A DNA stretch of 64,000 nt from Hyphomicrobiales bacterium. GTDB taxonomy: Bacteria; Pseudomonadota; Alphaproteobacteria; Rhizobiales; Rhizobiaceae. A model generated the notes under the pieces. The model saw only the letters and a program-made list of their open reading frames with translations, was not told the origin of the DNA and did not search any database. Shown piece after piece: positions 41,164 to 50,371 of this stretch (its first letter is position 1; each line of letters opens with the position of its first letter). The position numbers were made by a program, and so were the translations under genes. The stretch lies in NCBI GenBank assembly GCA_900470805.1, contig UCCA01000012.1, positions 287,083 through 351,082 of the forward strand, written 5' to 3'.

Positions 41164-41709
41164 ATGGCAAAACTGAACGCAAAGCAGGAGCGGTTCGTCG
41201 CCGAATACCTGATCGACCTGAACGCGACACAGGCGGCCACAAGGGCGGGCTACAGCGCGAAGACAGCGCAAGAGCAAGGTTCCCGGCTGTTATCGAATGC
41301 TATGGTGCAGGCAGCCCTCGCAGAGCGGCAAAAAAAGCTCGCGGCCAAGTTCGAACTCACGCAAGAGCGTGTCGTCGCCGAGCTGGTCAAGATCGGGTTT
41401 TCTGACATCCGCAAGATCATCAACTGGCGTTCGAACGTCACCTCGATGATTGAGGACGAAGAGACCGGCGAACAGCGTATGGCCGTCACCAACGAGGTGC
41501 AGCTTATCGGCTCGCACGAGATCGACGACGACACCGCCGCCGCCATTTCGGAGATCAGCCAGACCGACAAGGGCGGCTTGAAGGTCAAGCTTCACGACAA
41601 GAAGGGTGCGCTGATCGATCTCGGGAAGCACCTTGGCATGTTCAAGGACCAGGTCGAGCACTCCGGCAACGTCCTGGTCGAGGTTGTCCGGTTCTCGGAT
41701 GCCAAGTGA
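41164..41709 (+). CDS. terS: Terminase small subunit
   Basis: 181 residues. MAKLNAKQERFVAEYLIDLN followed by ATQAATRAGYSAKTAQEQG is the Terminase_2 helix-turn-helix domain that recognises the packaging site. The remainder contributes oligomerisation and large-subunit contacts. Its stop overlaps the GTG start of the large subunit. A 159-base gap precedes it, with no feature seen. Confidence 0.9.
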   Translation: MAKLNAKQERFVAEYLIDLNATQAATRAGYSAKTAQEQGSRLLSNAMVQAALAERQKKLAAKFELTQERVVAELVKIGFSDIRKIINWRSNVTSMIEDEETGEQRMAVTNEVQLIGSHEIDDDTAAAISEISQTDKGGLKVKLHDKKGALIDLGKHLGMFKDQVEHSGNVLVEVVRFSDAK

Positions 41710-43157
41710 ACGCGCCGCTTCGAATTCGCATCCCCGCGCTGGGCTGGGCTCCACGCCATTACCAGATGGAAGCGTGGAACGCCTGGGAGCGCGGATGCAA
41801 GCGCCAGCTCCTGTTCTGGCATCGTCGAGCAGGTAAGGACGAGATAGACCTGCAGAAACACGCTGTGAGCGCGATGACGCGCCCCGGCACCTACTGGCAC
41901 ATGCTTCCGGAAGCCTCGCAGGCCCGCAAAGCAATATGGAACGCGGTGAACCCGCATTCAGGCAAGCGCCGTATTCTCGAAGCGTTCCCGGGCGAGATCA
42001 TCGCCAACATGAACGACAACGAGATGTTCATCCGGTTCGTCACCGGGTCGACGTTTCAGGTGGTCGGGTCGGATAACTTCAACAGCCTGGTCGGCTCGCC
42101 TCCGGTCGGCATCACGTTCTCGGAATGGGCGCTGGCGAACCCGAGCGCATGGGCGTTCCTATCCCCGATCTTGGAAGAGAACGGCGGCTGGGCATCGTTC
42201 ATCACCACGCCGCGCGGCAACAACCACGCCAAGAGCATGCTGGATGCGGCAAAGCTCGATCCATGGAGCCCGACGCTCAATCCGAAAGGATGGTTTTCGC
42301 AGGTCCTGACGGCTGGCCAGACGGGCGCGATCGGTGCGGAAGGTATCGAGCGCCAGCGTGGCATCTATGCTGCTCTGTACGGCAAGGAGATCGCCGACCT
42401 GCTCATCCAGCAGGAGTTCTATTGCTCGTTCGCCGGCGCGATGGTTGGCTCTTACTGGGGAGCGGAGATTGCGGCCGCTGATGTGGATGGCCGGTTCAAG
42501 CCGCTGCCGATCGATGATCGTTATCCGGTTCACACGGCTTGGGACTTAGGCAAGGCGGCCAACAACCCGATCTGGTGCTTCCAGACGATACCGGGTCAAG
42601 GGCTGCGCATCGTCGATTTCTACAAGCCGGATGCGGAGGATCTGGAAGGGTGGTGCAAGTGGCTCAACGCGAAGGGCTACAACGGCAACGACTACGTGCC
42701 TCACGACATCATGCACCCGGTCTGGGGTGCCAAGCACACGCGCTATGACATCCTGAAGGCTGCAGGCCGGAAGCCGAAGATGGTCGGCATGACGTCGGTC
42801 GCAGACGGTATCACGGCCGGTCGCGAGGCCATCAAGGTCGCAACGTTCCACGCTGGTGACGATGAGCGCGCCAAGCGCGTCGAACACGGCACCGACGGCC
42901 TGAAGTCTTATCGCCGTGTCTGGGATGATGAGAGGAAAACGTTCCTACCCAACGCCTACAAGGATTGGGCGGAACACATCGGTTCATCCTTCCGATATCT
43001 GGGCCTTGCCTGGCGCGCCGAGCAAATCGTCGAGGCGCCACCACCGAAGACCGATAAGCCGGTCTACACGGCCACCGCTGGCGGCGTGATCATGAGCAGC
43101 ATGACGGTGAAAGAGCAGATCGAGGCGATGATCCGGCGCAAGAAGCGCGCATCGTAG
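41706..43157 (+). CDS. terL: Terminase large subunit
   Basis: A 483-residue packaging ATPase-nuclease. The ATPase P-loop is the deviant FWHRRAGKDEID (~residues 37-48), Walker B VGITFSEW, and the coupling region ITTPRGNNH. The RNase H-like nuclease half contains TAWDLGKAANN and YVPHDIMHPVWG, with the expected acidic residues. The GTG start overlaps terS. Drives headful or site-specific DNA packaging. Confidence 0.92.
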   Translation: MNAPLRIRIPALGWAPRHYQMEAWNAWERGCKRQLLFWHRRAGKDEIDLQKHAVSAMTRPGTYWHMLPEASQARKAIWNAVNPHSGKRRILEAFPGEIIANMNDNEMFIRFVTGSTFQVVGSDNFNSLVGSPPVGITFSEWALANPSAWAFLSPILEENGGWASFITTPRGNNHAKSMLDAAKLDPWSPTLNPKGWFSQVLTAGQTGAIGAEGIERQRGIYAALYGKEIADLLIQQEFYCSFAGAMVGSYWGAEIAAADVDGRFKPLPIDDRYPVHTAWDLGKAANNPIWCFQTIPGQGLRIVDFYKPDAEDLEGWCKWLNAKGYNGNDYVPHDIMHPVWGAKHTRYDILKAAGRKPKMVGMTSVADGITAGREAIKVATFHAGDDERAKRVEHGTDGLKSYRRVWDDERKTFLPNAYKDWAEHIGSSFRYLGLAWRAEQIVEAPPPKTDKPVYTATAGGVIMSSMTVKEQIEAMIRRKKRAS

Positions 43158-43221
43158 GAACTCAACTCGGGATATGACGTTCTATCGGAGCGTCGAAGTC
43201 CCAAAAACAAAGGACTTCATC

Positions 43222-43686
43222 ATGAAGAAGAACGAAGAACAGGCCTTCCGCTCGATCGAGAAGCAGTGGAACGGCGGCGAGCATAAGCTGGCCGGCGCCC
43301 GGGCCAGCGAACTCGTATTCGGTGCCAGCACCACGATGAACCAGTCGCTCTTTGACGAACTGCGCGAGAAGATCCCGGGCATTGAACGGTATATCTCGGC
43401 ACCGGCCAGCGGCACGATCGTTGAGAAGGTGTCCGACCAGGGCGGTGATCCCTTGGCTGTCCAGCCTGAGAACCGTGACGAAGCCACTGGCGAATCCAAC
43501 CAGTCCGGCGAGAAGGGCAAGGATCAGCAGGACGCTGTCGACAAGGTGCTTGAACCTGGCCGCAAGGCTCGCGCCAAGGCTGCCGGCAAGTCCGGCGAGA
43601 AGGGCAAGGACGAAAGCAAGGGCGGTGCTGGTTCGCTGGTGTCCACCAAGCTCAATCCCGATCCGCAGAAGCCCGAAGCCGCCTAA
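43222..43686 (+). CDS. Hypothetical phage protein with Lys/Glu-rich tail
   Basis: 154 residues. Start 43222 (MKKNEEQAFR) has AAGGA nine bases upstream; an in-frame ATG at 43174 is possible. The C-terminal half is low complexity and contains SGEKGKD twice. Located between terminase and portal; a minor head or chaperone-like part is possible. Confidence 0.6.
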   Translation: MKKNEEQAFRSIEKQWNGGEHKLAGARASELVFGASTTMNQSLFDELREKIPGIERYISAPASGTIVEKVSDQGGDPLAVQPENRDEATGESNQSGEKGKDQQDAVDKVLEPGRKARAKAAGKSGEKGKDESKGGAGSLVSTKLNPDPQKPEAA

Positions 43687-43710
43687 CTCCTCACCCTCAT
43701 CACCTTTCAG

Positions 43711-43738
43711 AAGGCTCGCTTAACGGCGGGCCTTTCTT
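43711..43738 (+). terminator. Terminator hairpin
   Basis: AAGGCTCGC pairs with GCGGGCCTT (9 bp), followed by TCTT. Lies 13 bases before the next start. Confidence 0.7.
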
Positions 43739-43751
43739 CGTTGGAGCAGCA

Positions 43752-43982
43752 ATGTCCGAAGTTTTCGCCAAAGCCGGAGAGCCCGTCACGACGGAAGACG
43801 GCAAGGTCATTTGCTACTTGAAGAATGATCTGCGCAGGGGATTGACCGTGTTCTCATCCGATTTTCACCAGTTTGCTGAAGGCGAGCGCGCTTTCGCTCC
43901 GGGTGAAACCTTTGATCGGCGCTGCTTCCGTGATGGTGGTCGTGGCCATCAGATCTGCATCAACGGTGAATGGCGCCCATGA
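43752..43982 (+). CDS. Hypothetical small phage protein
   Basis: 76 residues, unrecognised (MSEVFAKAGEPVTTEDGKVI). Its TGA overlaps the ATG of the portal gene. Confidence 0.62.
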   Translation: MSEVFAKAGEPVTTEDGKVICYLKNDLRRGLTVFSSDFHQFAEGERAFAPGETFDRRCFRDGGRGHQICINGEWRP

Positions 43983-46156
43983 AAAATCCCGTCAAGCAGA
44001 ACACTAAGCTCCGCGAGGAGGGCGCCAAGTGGATCAAGCGTGTCGAGGCCGCTGGCAATCTGGAAAAGGATTGGCTTGACGACGCTTCAATCGCGACGAA
44101 GGCCTATACGAACGAGGCGAAGACGGATTCCGCTGACACCACTTCGGCGCTCGGCACCACATACGATTTCAACATCCTATTTGCGAACGTCGAGACTATC
44201 GTCCCGGCTGTGATTAACTCGCCACCGGTGCCTGATATCCGCAGGCGCTTCAACGACGCTGATCCGGCCGCCAAGACGCTCGCTGACGTGATCGAGCGGG
44301 GGATCATCGTCCAGATCGACGACAGCCGCCTGCAGGTGGAGCTCGAAGCCGCAGCTCAGGATGCTTTCCTTGCCGGCCGCGGCATCGTTCGCATTCGCTT
44401 CCGCTCGGACATCGTCGGCGGAGAACCCACGAAAGAGGACATTGTCGATGCAGCCGAAGAAGATCTCGATGGCGAAGGCCAAGACGGCGGAAGCGTTGAA
44501 CTTGTTGATGGACGCGACACCGGTGGAGATCAGGGAGACATACTCGCTCCTGACGCCGGATCAGATCTTGGAACAGTTGCTCCTGAATTACTCGCGCCAG
44601 CTGGACCGCCAGAGCGCCTTGAGAATGAACGGATCGGCTTTGAAGCAGTAAGCTGGAAGGATTACCGCCACGGACCAGCCAAGCGCTGGGACGAACGGCC
44701 GTGGGACGCCTTCCGTTTCGTTGTTTCGAAGGATGACGAGGAGGATTCATTCAACGCCGATCTGATCCGCAGCCAGTTCGACGAGAACGAGACAAACGCT
44801 TGGTCGAGAAGCACAGACGACATCTGTGGCTGGGAAATCTGGGAGAAGAAGCGCCGCCGCGTGACCTTTGTCAGCGACGACGGCGTGATCCTCAAGACGA
44901 TCGATGATCCGCTTGGCCTGAAGGGTTTCTTCCCGATCCCGACGCCGATGCAGCCGATCGAGGTCACCGGCCGTCTGCGCCCTGTCAACCCGTTTGCGAT
45001 CTATCGCAAGCTTGCCGACCAGCTCGACACGATCACCAAGCGCATCGATGTCGTTAGCAGGGCAATGAGGGTTTGCGGCTGGTACTCCGGCGATCAGAAG
45101 GACATGGAAGCGGTCCTGAACCTCGCAGACAACGAGTTCGCGCCTATCAGCAATGGTGACCTCTATGCGGCTTCTGCCGGCGGCATCGCTGGGGCAATGG
45201 CGTTCTGGCCTGTCGAGAAGTTCATTCTGGTTCTTCGTGAACTGTATGCGGCGCAAACCCAGACGAAACAGGCCATCTATGAAATCACCGGCATCAGCGA
45301 CATCGTTCGCGGCGCATCGATGGCTTCGGAGACGGCGACGGCCCAGAACATCAAGAGCCAGTGGGGCTCGCTCCGTATCCAGAAGATGCAGCGGATGATG
45401 GAGCGCTGCGCCCGTGACCTGTTCGTGATGATGTCGGAGATCCTGCCGACGCGCTTCTCGCTTCAGACGCTGCAGGACATGACGAGCATTCCGCTTGTTC
45501 CCGAACAGACAGACACGCCCGAGCAACTAAAACTGAAGCAGGACGTGATCAACCTGATGAAACGTCCGATCGCCAGCTACTACCGTGTCGATGTTGAGAG
45601 CGATTCCACGATCCGCGCCGACCTGACGCGCCAGAAGGCGGAAGTCTCGCAGTTCCTGACCGGTGCCGGCGCATACTTCCAGGCTGTCGGCCCATTGGTG
45701 CAGAGCGGAACATTGCCCGCCGACGGCGCGCTCGAAATCTTCATCGCCAACGCCCGCATGTTCAACCTTGGCCGGTCTGTCGAAGATACGCTTGAGAACA
45801 TGGTCAAACAGGCCAAAGCGAAGGCACAGCAGGCCGCCGAGCAGCCACCACAGCCGAACCCGGAAGTGGCAAAGGCCCAGGCGGAAGCACAGACCAAGGA
45901 CCAGGCCGACCAGCGACGCAACCAGACCGAACTCGCCAAGGCGAAGATGGACAACGAGACCGAATGGAAGGTCGCAATCCTCGACGCTCTGACGAAGATC
46001 GAGACGGCGCGCATTCAGGCATCCATGGGCATGGACAGCGCTTCTCTGGCCGCCCAGCTGGAAAGTATCCTTGGACTGACGCCAGCGCCCCAGCCGGTTC
46101 CTGTGGCTGTTCCTGCCCCATCATTTCCCCCGCAACTCGTACCGGTGAACGCATGA
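43979..46156 (+). CDS. Portal protein (P22-like)
   Basis: A 725-residue portal that forms the dodecameric DNA gate of the head. Characteristic stretches include KRWDERPWDAFRFVVSKDDE, NPFAIYRKLADQLDTITKRI and ETATAQNIKSQWGSLRIQKM. Residues ~165-225 form an acidic Gly/Asp-rich insertion. The C-terminal ~120 residues are helical (barrel-like) with Gln/Ala-rich repeats and a Pro-rich end. ATG 43979 is coupled to the upstream gene by ATGA; an ATG at 43970 is less likely. Confidence 0.88.
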   Translation: MKNPVKQNTKLREEGAKWIKRVEAAGNLEKDWLDDASIATKAYTNEAKTDSADTTSALGTTYDFNILFANVETIVPAVINSPPVPDIRRRFNDADPAAKTLADVIERGIIVQIDDSRLQVELEAAAQDAFLAGRGIVRIRFRSDIVGGEPTKEDIVDAAEEDLDGEGQDGGSVELVDGRDTGGDQGDILAPDAGSDLGTVAPELLAPAGPPERLENERIGFEAVSWKDYRHGPAKRWDERPWDAFRFVVSKDDEEDSFNADLIRSQFDENETNAWSRSTDDICGWEIWEKKRRRVTFVSDDGVILKTIDDPLGLKGFFPIPTPMQPIEVTGRLRPVNPFAIYRKLADQLDTITKRIDVVSRAMRVCGWYSGDQKDMEAVLNLADNEFAPISNGDLYAASAGGIAGAMAFWPVEKFILVLRELYAAQTQTKQAIYEITGISDIVRGASMASETATAQNIKSQWGSLRIQKMQRMMERCARDLFVMMSEILPTRFSLQTLQDMTSIPLVPEQTDTPEQLKLKQDVINLMKRPIASYYRVDVESDSTIRADLTRQKAEVSQFLTGAGAYFQAVGPLVQSGTLPADGALEIFIANARMFNLGRSVEDTLENMVKQAKAKAQQAAEQPPQPNPEVAKAQAEAQTKDQADQRRNQTELAKAKMDNETEWKVAILDALTKIETARIQASMGMDSASLAAQLESILGLTPAPQPVPVAVPAPSFPPQLVPVNA

Positions 46157-46449
46157 CGAAGTTCGTGAAACGCAATGGCCAATGGGTAGATGCATCGAGC
46201 GGCGCTCCGATGCTGACGGAAGCGCAGCGCAAAGGCCCGATCCCTGTGCCTTACGTGCTTTCTGACATCGAGGCCTATCGCAGCCCAGTTGATGGCAGGG
46301 TGGTAAATTCTCGATCGGATCGGCGCGATGACCTGAAGCGCAACGGCTGCGTCGAGTACGAACCGTCGATGTCCCCGACCAAGGGAAAGATCCGCAACAA
46401 GGCCTTTGCTGCCAAGCGCGGCCTGACAGTGAGTGAGGAATTTCGATGA
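46153..46449 (+). CDS. Hypothetical phage protein
   Basis: 98 residues, basic. PYVLSDIEAYRSPVDGRVVN and SRSDRRDDLKRNGCVEYEPS are typical of a small protein conserved beside portal genes in podovirus-like prophages. Function unknown; coupled on both sides. Confidence 0.68.
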   Translation: MTKFVKRNGQWVDASSGAPMLTEAQRKGPIPVPYVLSDIEAYRSPVDGRVVNSRSDRRDDLKRNGCVEYEPSMSPTKGKIRNKAFAAKRGLTVSEEFR

Positions 46450-46667
46450 CTGAACGTAGATCGACCACACTGGCCATCACAGCCTTGGACCTCCGCCTCG
46501 CAGGGAACGTGGCGCTGGCAGATGCCGTCGGCATCAAGGCGCAGGAGGCATATGCGTGGGAGGAGCGCGAAAAAGGGGTCACTGATCGCCTACCGGAACA
46601 GGATACGTCTTACTGCATCAGTTTGCGGGGAAGATCGATAACCGTCGTGAACGGAGCACGCGTATAA
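46446..46667 (+). CDS. Hypothetical phage protein
   Basis: 73 residues, no recognisable motif. Its stop overlaps the next start by one base. Confidence 0.55.
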   Translation: MTERRSTTLAITALDLRLAGNVALADAVGIKAQEAYAWEEREKGVTDRLPEQDTSYCISLRGRSITVVNGARV

Positions 46668-46900
46668 TGCAGATCTGCTACGCCATTACCTCGGCCGCCT
46701 TCGCTGCCGTCTTTCTTGTCGCCATCATCGTGTTTGGTGAGACTGCGGCCCGGAATATCGCCATTGCCGCTGCTTTCTTCGGCTGCGCGTCTCAGTTCAC
46801 TGGGCAGGACCCGAAGGCATACCCGCTTTCGATCTATCTCGCCTATGCAGCCTTCATGCTGGCCATCCTGGCCTACGTCTACCTGCTGCTCGGCAGCTAA
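46667..46900 (+). CDS. Small membrane protein
   Basis: 77 residues, almost all hydrophobic, with two or three transmembrane segments (ITSAAFAAVFLVAIIVFG, NIAIAAAFFGCASQF, YLAYAAFMLAILAYVYLLLG). Function unknown. It is unusual among head genes. Confidence 0.62.
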   Translation: MQICYAITSAAFAAVFLVAIIVFGETAARNIAIAAAFFGCASQFTGQDPKAYPLSIYLAYAAFMLAILAYVYLLLGS

Positions 46901-46934
46901 CCCACCTTCCAAAACCGAATAAGGATTTCACCGC

Positions 46935-48032
46935 ATGAGCGTCGAAGCACTCAATGCGCCGCAGATCGATTCCGCGGTCATCACCGCCGATCCGGCGAAC
47001 ATCTCGACTGACACTGAAGTTAACGACGACGATGCGCTTGGCGCGGTCTTTGACACGGTCAGCAAGGAAGAGGTCAGCACCCGTGATGCCAATGGCCGGT
47101 TCCTTTCCAGAACCACGCCAGACGCTGCCGAGACGGGCAAGGAACCACTGGAAGGTGGTGAGGGAGAGGAGCAGAAGGCCGGTGAAATTTCGACGCCGCC
47201 GGGCGATGTTCCTCTCCCGTCTAGCTGGCGGGGGAAAGAGGATCTTTGGGCCAAGGTTCCCGCTGATTTGAAGGAGCCGCTCCGCGCGCACCAGGAACAG
47301 CTCCACAAGACCCTCTCCGAGCAAGGGCAGGTAATATCGGCATACAAGCCGATCAGCGATGTACTGACGAACTACAAGGATTATTTCGGCGGCGATCGGG
47401 GCAACTACAAGCCACACGAGGCCGTCGAGTATCTGTTCAGCCTTCAGCGCCAGATGGATGACAATCCCATCGATACGTTGATGCAGATCGCCGACACGTA
47501 CGAGCTCCGCCCTCATCTGCAGAAGATGTTCGGCGGCGCCGGCGGCGAAAGCGGTCAGGCAACCGAGAATTCAGCGCTGCTGGCAAAGATCAGCCAGTTG
47601 GAAGGCACGATCCGCACGATGGGTGATCCATCGAAGATCGACCAGCGCATTACCCAGAAATTGGACGAAGCCCGCGCATTCGGGGAAGTGGATCAACTTG
47701 TGAGCCGCCTGTCGCCAGACATGCCGCTCTATGAGGAAATCCCAGAACCGGACCTGGTGAGCTTCATCCACATGGCGAAGCAGAAGCTTGGCGGTTCCGC
47801 CTCCCAAGAGGCCGTACTGAAGCGCGCTTACGACATGGCTGTCAACGCAGACCCCGACTTGAGGGCAAAGGCTGCCGCGCTGAAAACCGCCGCATCCTCG
47901 AACCCTGAGCAAATCGCGGCGGCAAAGAGAGCGAACCAAGCCAATCTCCGTTCAACTTCGACCGGCAAAACCAGGCAGCTTACCCAAGAGGAAGAGCTGG
48001 GCGCCGTGTTCGACTCGCTACAAGGGAAATAA
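46935..48032 (+). CDS. Scaffolding protein
   Basis: 365 residues, acidic N-terminus (~1-90), strongly helical centre and a basic C-terminal end (KTRQLTQEEELGAVFDSLQG). This composition and the position between portal and coat genes match scaffold proteins that direct procapsid assembly. AAGGA precedes ATG. ALGAVFDTV and ELGAVFDSL occur near the two ends, a curious internal echo. Confidence 0.75.
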   Translation: MSVEALNAPQIDSAVITADPANISTDTEVNDDDALGAVFDTVSKEEVSTRDANGRFLSRTTPDAAETGKEPLEGGEGEEQKAGEISTPPGDVPLPSSWRGKEDLWAKVPADLKEPLRAHQEQLHKTLSEQGQVISAYKPISDVLTNYKDYFGGDRGNYKPHEAVEYLFSLQRQMDDNPIDTLMQIADTYELRPHLQKMFGGAGGESGQATENSALLAKISQLEGTIRTMGDPSKIDQRITQKLDEARAFGEVDQLVSRLSPDMPLYEEIPEPDLVSFIHMAKQKLGGSASQEAVLKRAYDMAVNADPDLRAKAAALKTAASSNPEQIAAAKRANQANLRSTSTGKTRQLTQEEELGAVFDSLQGK

Positions 48033-48035
48033 CCG

Positions 48036-49001
48036 ATGGCAGGACCATCTACAATTTTCACGGAAATGGTCTCGACCACTCTTCGCAACTCCGCGAAGGA
48101 CGTGGCCGACAACGTCTCCAAGCACAACGCCTTGCTCAACATTCTGAAGAAGAAGGGCAAGCTCATCACGCTCGACGGCGGCACGGAAATTCAGATCCCG
48201 CTCGAATACGCTGAGAACGGGACCTACACCCGCTACGCTGGCTTCGACACACTGAACACCAACGCCTCCGACATCGCGACCTCGGCGAAATACGACTGGG
48301 CGCAGATCGCGCTGCATGTCGTCTCGTCCGGCGCGGAGATCCGTAAGAACTCCGGCCGCTCGCAGATGATCAACTTGGTGAAGACGAAGAAGGCGAACGC
48401 CCTCAAGACGGCGGCGAACAACTTCTCGATCGACGCCTATTCGGACGGCTCGCTCGCCAATCAGATCGGCGGACTGGCGCAGATCATCCAGACGAACGGC
48501 CAAGGCACCGTCGGCGGCATTCCGTCTTCGACCTGGGCGTTCTGGCGCAACAAGTTCCGCGAAATCGCAGGTTCGAACGCCTACACTTCGGCCACGCTGA
48601 AGCAGGAGTTCAACGGCCTGTGGCTCCCGCTGAACCGCGGCGCCGACAAGCCCGACCTCGTGGTCCTCAGCCACGACTTCTACAGCGTCTACGAAGCCGG
48701 CGAGCAGCAGCTTCAGCGCTACATGGATGCGGACCTGGCGGAATCCGGTTTCGCAAACATCAAGTACAAGTCGGCAAACGTCATCTTCGACGACAACGCC
48801 AACTTCACCACCACGGCTGAGAAGGGTTACTTCCTCAACACCGACTATCTGTACATCGCGCAGCACAAGGATGCGCAGTGGTCGCAGGACGAGGAAAAGA
48901 AGCCGATCAACCAGGACGCCGTTGTCATCCCGTACTACTGGATGGGCAACATGGTCTGCTCCAACCGTTCGCTGCAGGGTGTCCTGCTCGACGCAGCGTA
49001 A
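48036..49001 (+). CDS. Major capsid protein
   Basis: 321 residues. FTEMVSTTLRNSAKDVADNV, TEIQIPLEYAENGTYTRYAG and VIPYYWMGNMVCSNRSLQGV are characteristic of a coat-protein group found in podovirus-like prophages (HK97 fold expected). It follows the scaffold gene by three bases. Notably high-GC codon use suits strong expression. Confidence 0.82.
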   Translation: MAGPSTIFTEMVSTTLRNSAKDVADNVSKHNALLNILKKKGKLITLDGGTEIQIPLEYAENGTYTRYAGFDTLNTNASDIATSAKYDWAQIALHVVSSGAEIRKNSGRSQMINLVKTKKANALKTAANNFSIDAYSDGSLANQIGGLAQIIQTNGQGTVGGIPSSTWAFWRNKFREIAGSNAYTSATLKQEFNGLWLPLNRGADKPDLVVLSHDFYSVYEAGEQQLQRYMDADLAESGFANIKYKSANVIFDDNANFTTTAEKGYFLNTDYLYIAQHKDAQWSQDEEKKPINQDAVVIPYYWMGNMVCSNRSLQGVLLDAA

Positions 49002-49012
49002 GGAGAACGCAC

Positions 49013-49504
49013 ATGACTGCATTTGTAGGCGCGCAGCTCGACCAGAGCTACACCGCAGCGGACCTCACCGGTGTCAACAGCGGCAAGGCTCCCGGCATCG
49101 GCGACATCTACGTCTCCCACGACAATAAGCGATATCGCTTTGTCCAGTACAACGCTGGTGCAGGCGCCATCGCCGCCGTCGTGGGTAACGCGGTCGGCTT
49201 CTATAGCCCCGGCGGCGTTTCGGCCGGTGCTACCAACGTTGTGACGTCCGACGTGTCGGATACCTCGGCGAACCTCGCCGGTATCCTTCAGGCCGCGCCG
49301 GCATCGGGTGATTATTGCTGGATCCAGATCGGTGGTGTTGCCACCATCGCCCCGGCTCTGGTCTCCGGCGCCGACGGCAACGCACTGACGCTTTCCACCA
49401 CCACTGACGGCACCCTCAAGGTGGCCGGCGCAGTGACGGATGCGGGTGGAGCCATCGCGATCGACGCTTCGGCCAAGATCATCATGCTGTCCTGCCCGTA
49501 CTAA
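49013..49504 (+). CDS. Head decoration-like or minor capsid protein
   Basis: 163 residues, Gly/Ala/Thr-rich and beta in character (VVGNAVGFYSPGGVSAGATN, GNALTLSTTTDGTLKVAGAV). Start 49013 has AAGGAG seven bases upstream. Immediately downstream of the coat gene, the usual place of a decoration protein. Function inferred. Confidence 0.65.
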   Translation: MTAFVGAQLDQSYTAADLTGVNSGKAPGIGDIYVSHDNKRYRFVQYNAGAGAIAAVVGNAVGFYSPGGVSAGATNVVTSDVSDTSANLAGILQAAPASGDYCWIQIGGVATIAPALVSGADGNALTLSTTTDGTLKVAGAVTDAGGAIAIDASAKIIMLSCPY

Positions 49505-49528
49505 TCAGGCTTGGTCATCTGAAGACAG

Positions 49529-49558
49529 AGGGCGTCCTTCGCGGGGCGCCCTTTCTCG
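49529..49558 (+). terminator. Terminator after the capsid genes
   Basis: AGGGCGTCC pairs with GGGCGCCCT (9 bp), followed by TTCTCGTT. Separates the capsid unit from the connector genes. Confidence 0.72.
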
Positions 49559-49591
49559 TTCTCCCCACCTTCCAAAACAGTGAGAAACATC

Positions 49592-50371
49592 ATGGCTCAG
49601 GAACAAGGCCCGCTCGTTCGCGTGCTCAATTTTCATCAGACATTCGAGCGTGTCCCTATCCGCGGCGACCGTCTTCGGGATGACGTCGACGAACGCGGCT
49701 TCAAGATCGATGAGAAGGGCAAGCGCGTCCTTCACAACATCGAGGTCGATTGGGTGACCTATGCTCCGGCGCACTCGCCGCTTTCGACCAGCACAACGGA
49801 ACGTGTCCGCCATTTGCGCCCGCCACAGGAATTGATTGACGACAGCGATAAGGGCGAAAAAGCGGCTTTCATGATGGCGCGCTGGGCGGCAATCGAACCG
49901 GCCTATGAAGCGTGGAAAGCTGGTCACGAACTGCCAACCGATGGCACTCCACTGGCGCATTGGCCAGGTGTATCGGCCGCGATGGCTGAAGAGCTGAAAA
50001 AGTACAGCATCCGCACGGTGGAAGAGGTCCGCGATCTGGGTGACGGTCTCCTCGATAAGATCCGCCTTCCGAACATGCGCGAGCTTCGCCTCTCGGCACG
50101 GGCATTCCTTCAGAACGTCCGATCGTCGGAATCGGCAGAGCGTGAAGTCGAGCGCGACAACACGATCACGGCGCTGCAGGAAGCCCTCAAGGAGCAGAAC
50201 GAGCGGCTTGAGGCTGCAATGGCTCTCCTTGATCAGAAAACAGCGCCGCCGGCCGCCGGTGATGGAGACGTCGAGGCTCTTCGCGCCGAGCTGAAGGCCA
50301 AGGGCGTCAAGTTCCATCACGCTGCCGGCGCTGCAACGCTGAAGGCCTTGCTCGAAGAAAGCGCTTCCTAA
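49592..50371 (+). CDS. Hypothetical structural-region protein with coiled coil
   Basis: 259 residues. The central part includes ALAHWPGVSAAMAEELKKYS, then SIRTVEEVRDL, a helix-hairpin-helix-like helical region. Residues ~185-215 are a coiled coil (TITALQEALKEQNERLEAAM). The end KAKGVKFHHAAGAATLKALL resembles a small SAP/HeH-type motif. Located between decoration and adaptor genes; a head-completion role is possible. Confidence 0.58.
   Translation: MAQEQGPLVRVLNFHQTFERVPIRGDRLRDDVDERGFKIDEKGKRVLHNIEVDWVTYAPAHSPLSTSTTERVRHLRPPQELIDDSDKGEKAAFMMARWAAIEPAYEAWKAGHELPTDGTPLAHWPGVSAAMAEELKKYSIRTVEEVRDLGDGLLDKIRLPNMRELRLSARAFLQNVRSSESAEREVERDNTITALQEALKEQNERLEAAMALLDQKTAPPAAGDGDVEALRAELKAKGVKFHHAAGAATLKALLEESAS

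Noticed and set aside
48018..49022. Long minus-strand frame opposite the capsid gene
   Set aside because: Mirror of a strongly biased capsid gene; composition (Val/Arg/Glu-rich) is typical of antisense shadows.
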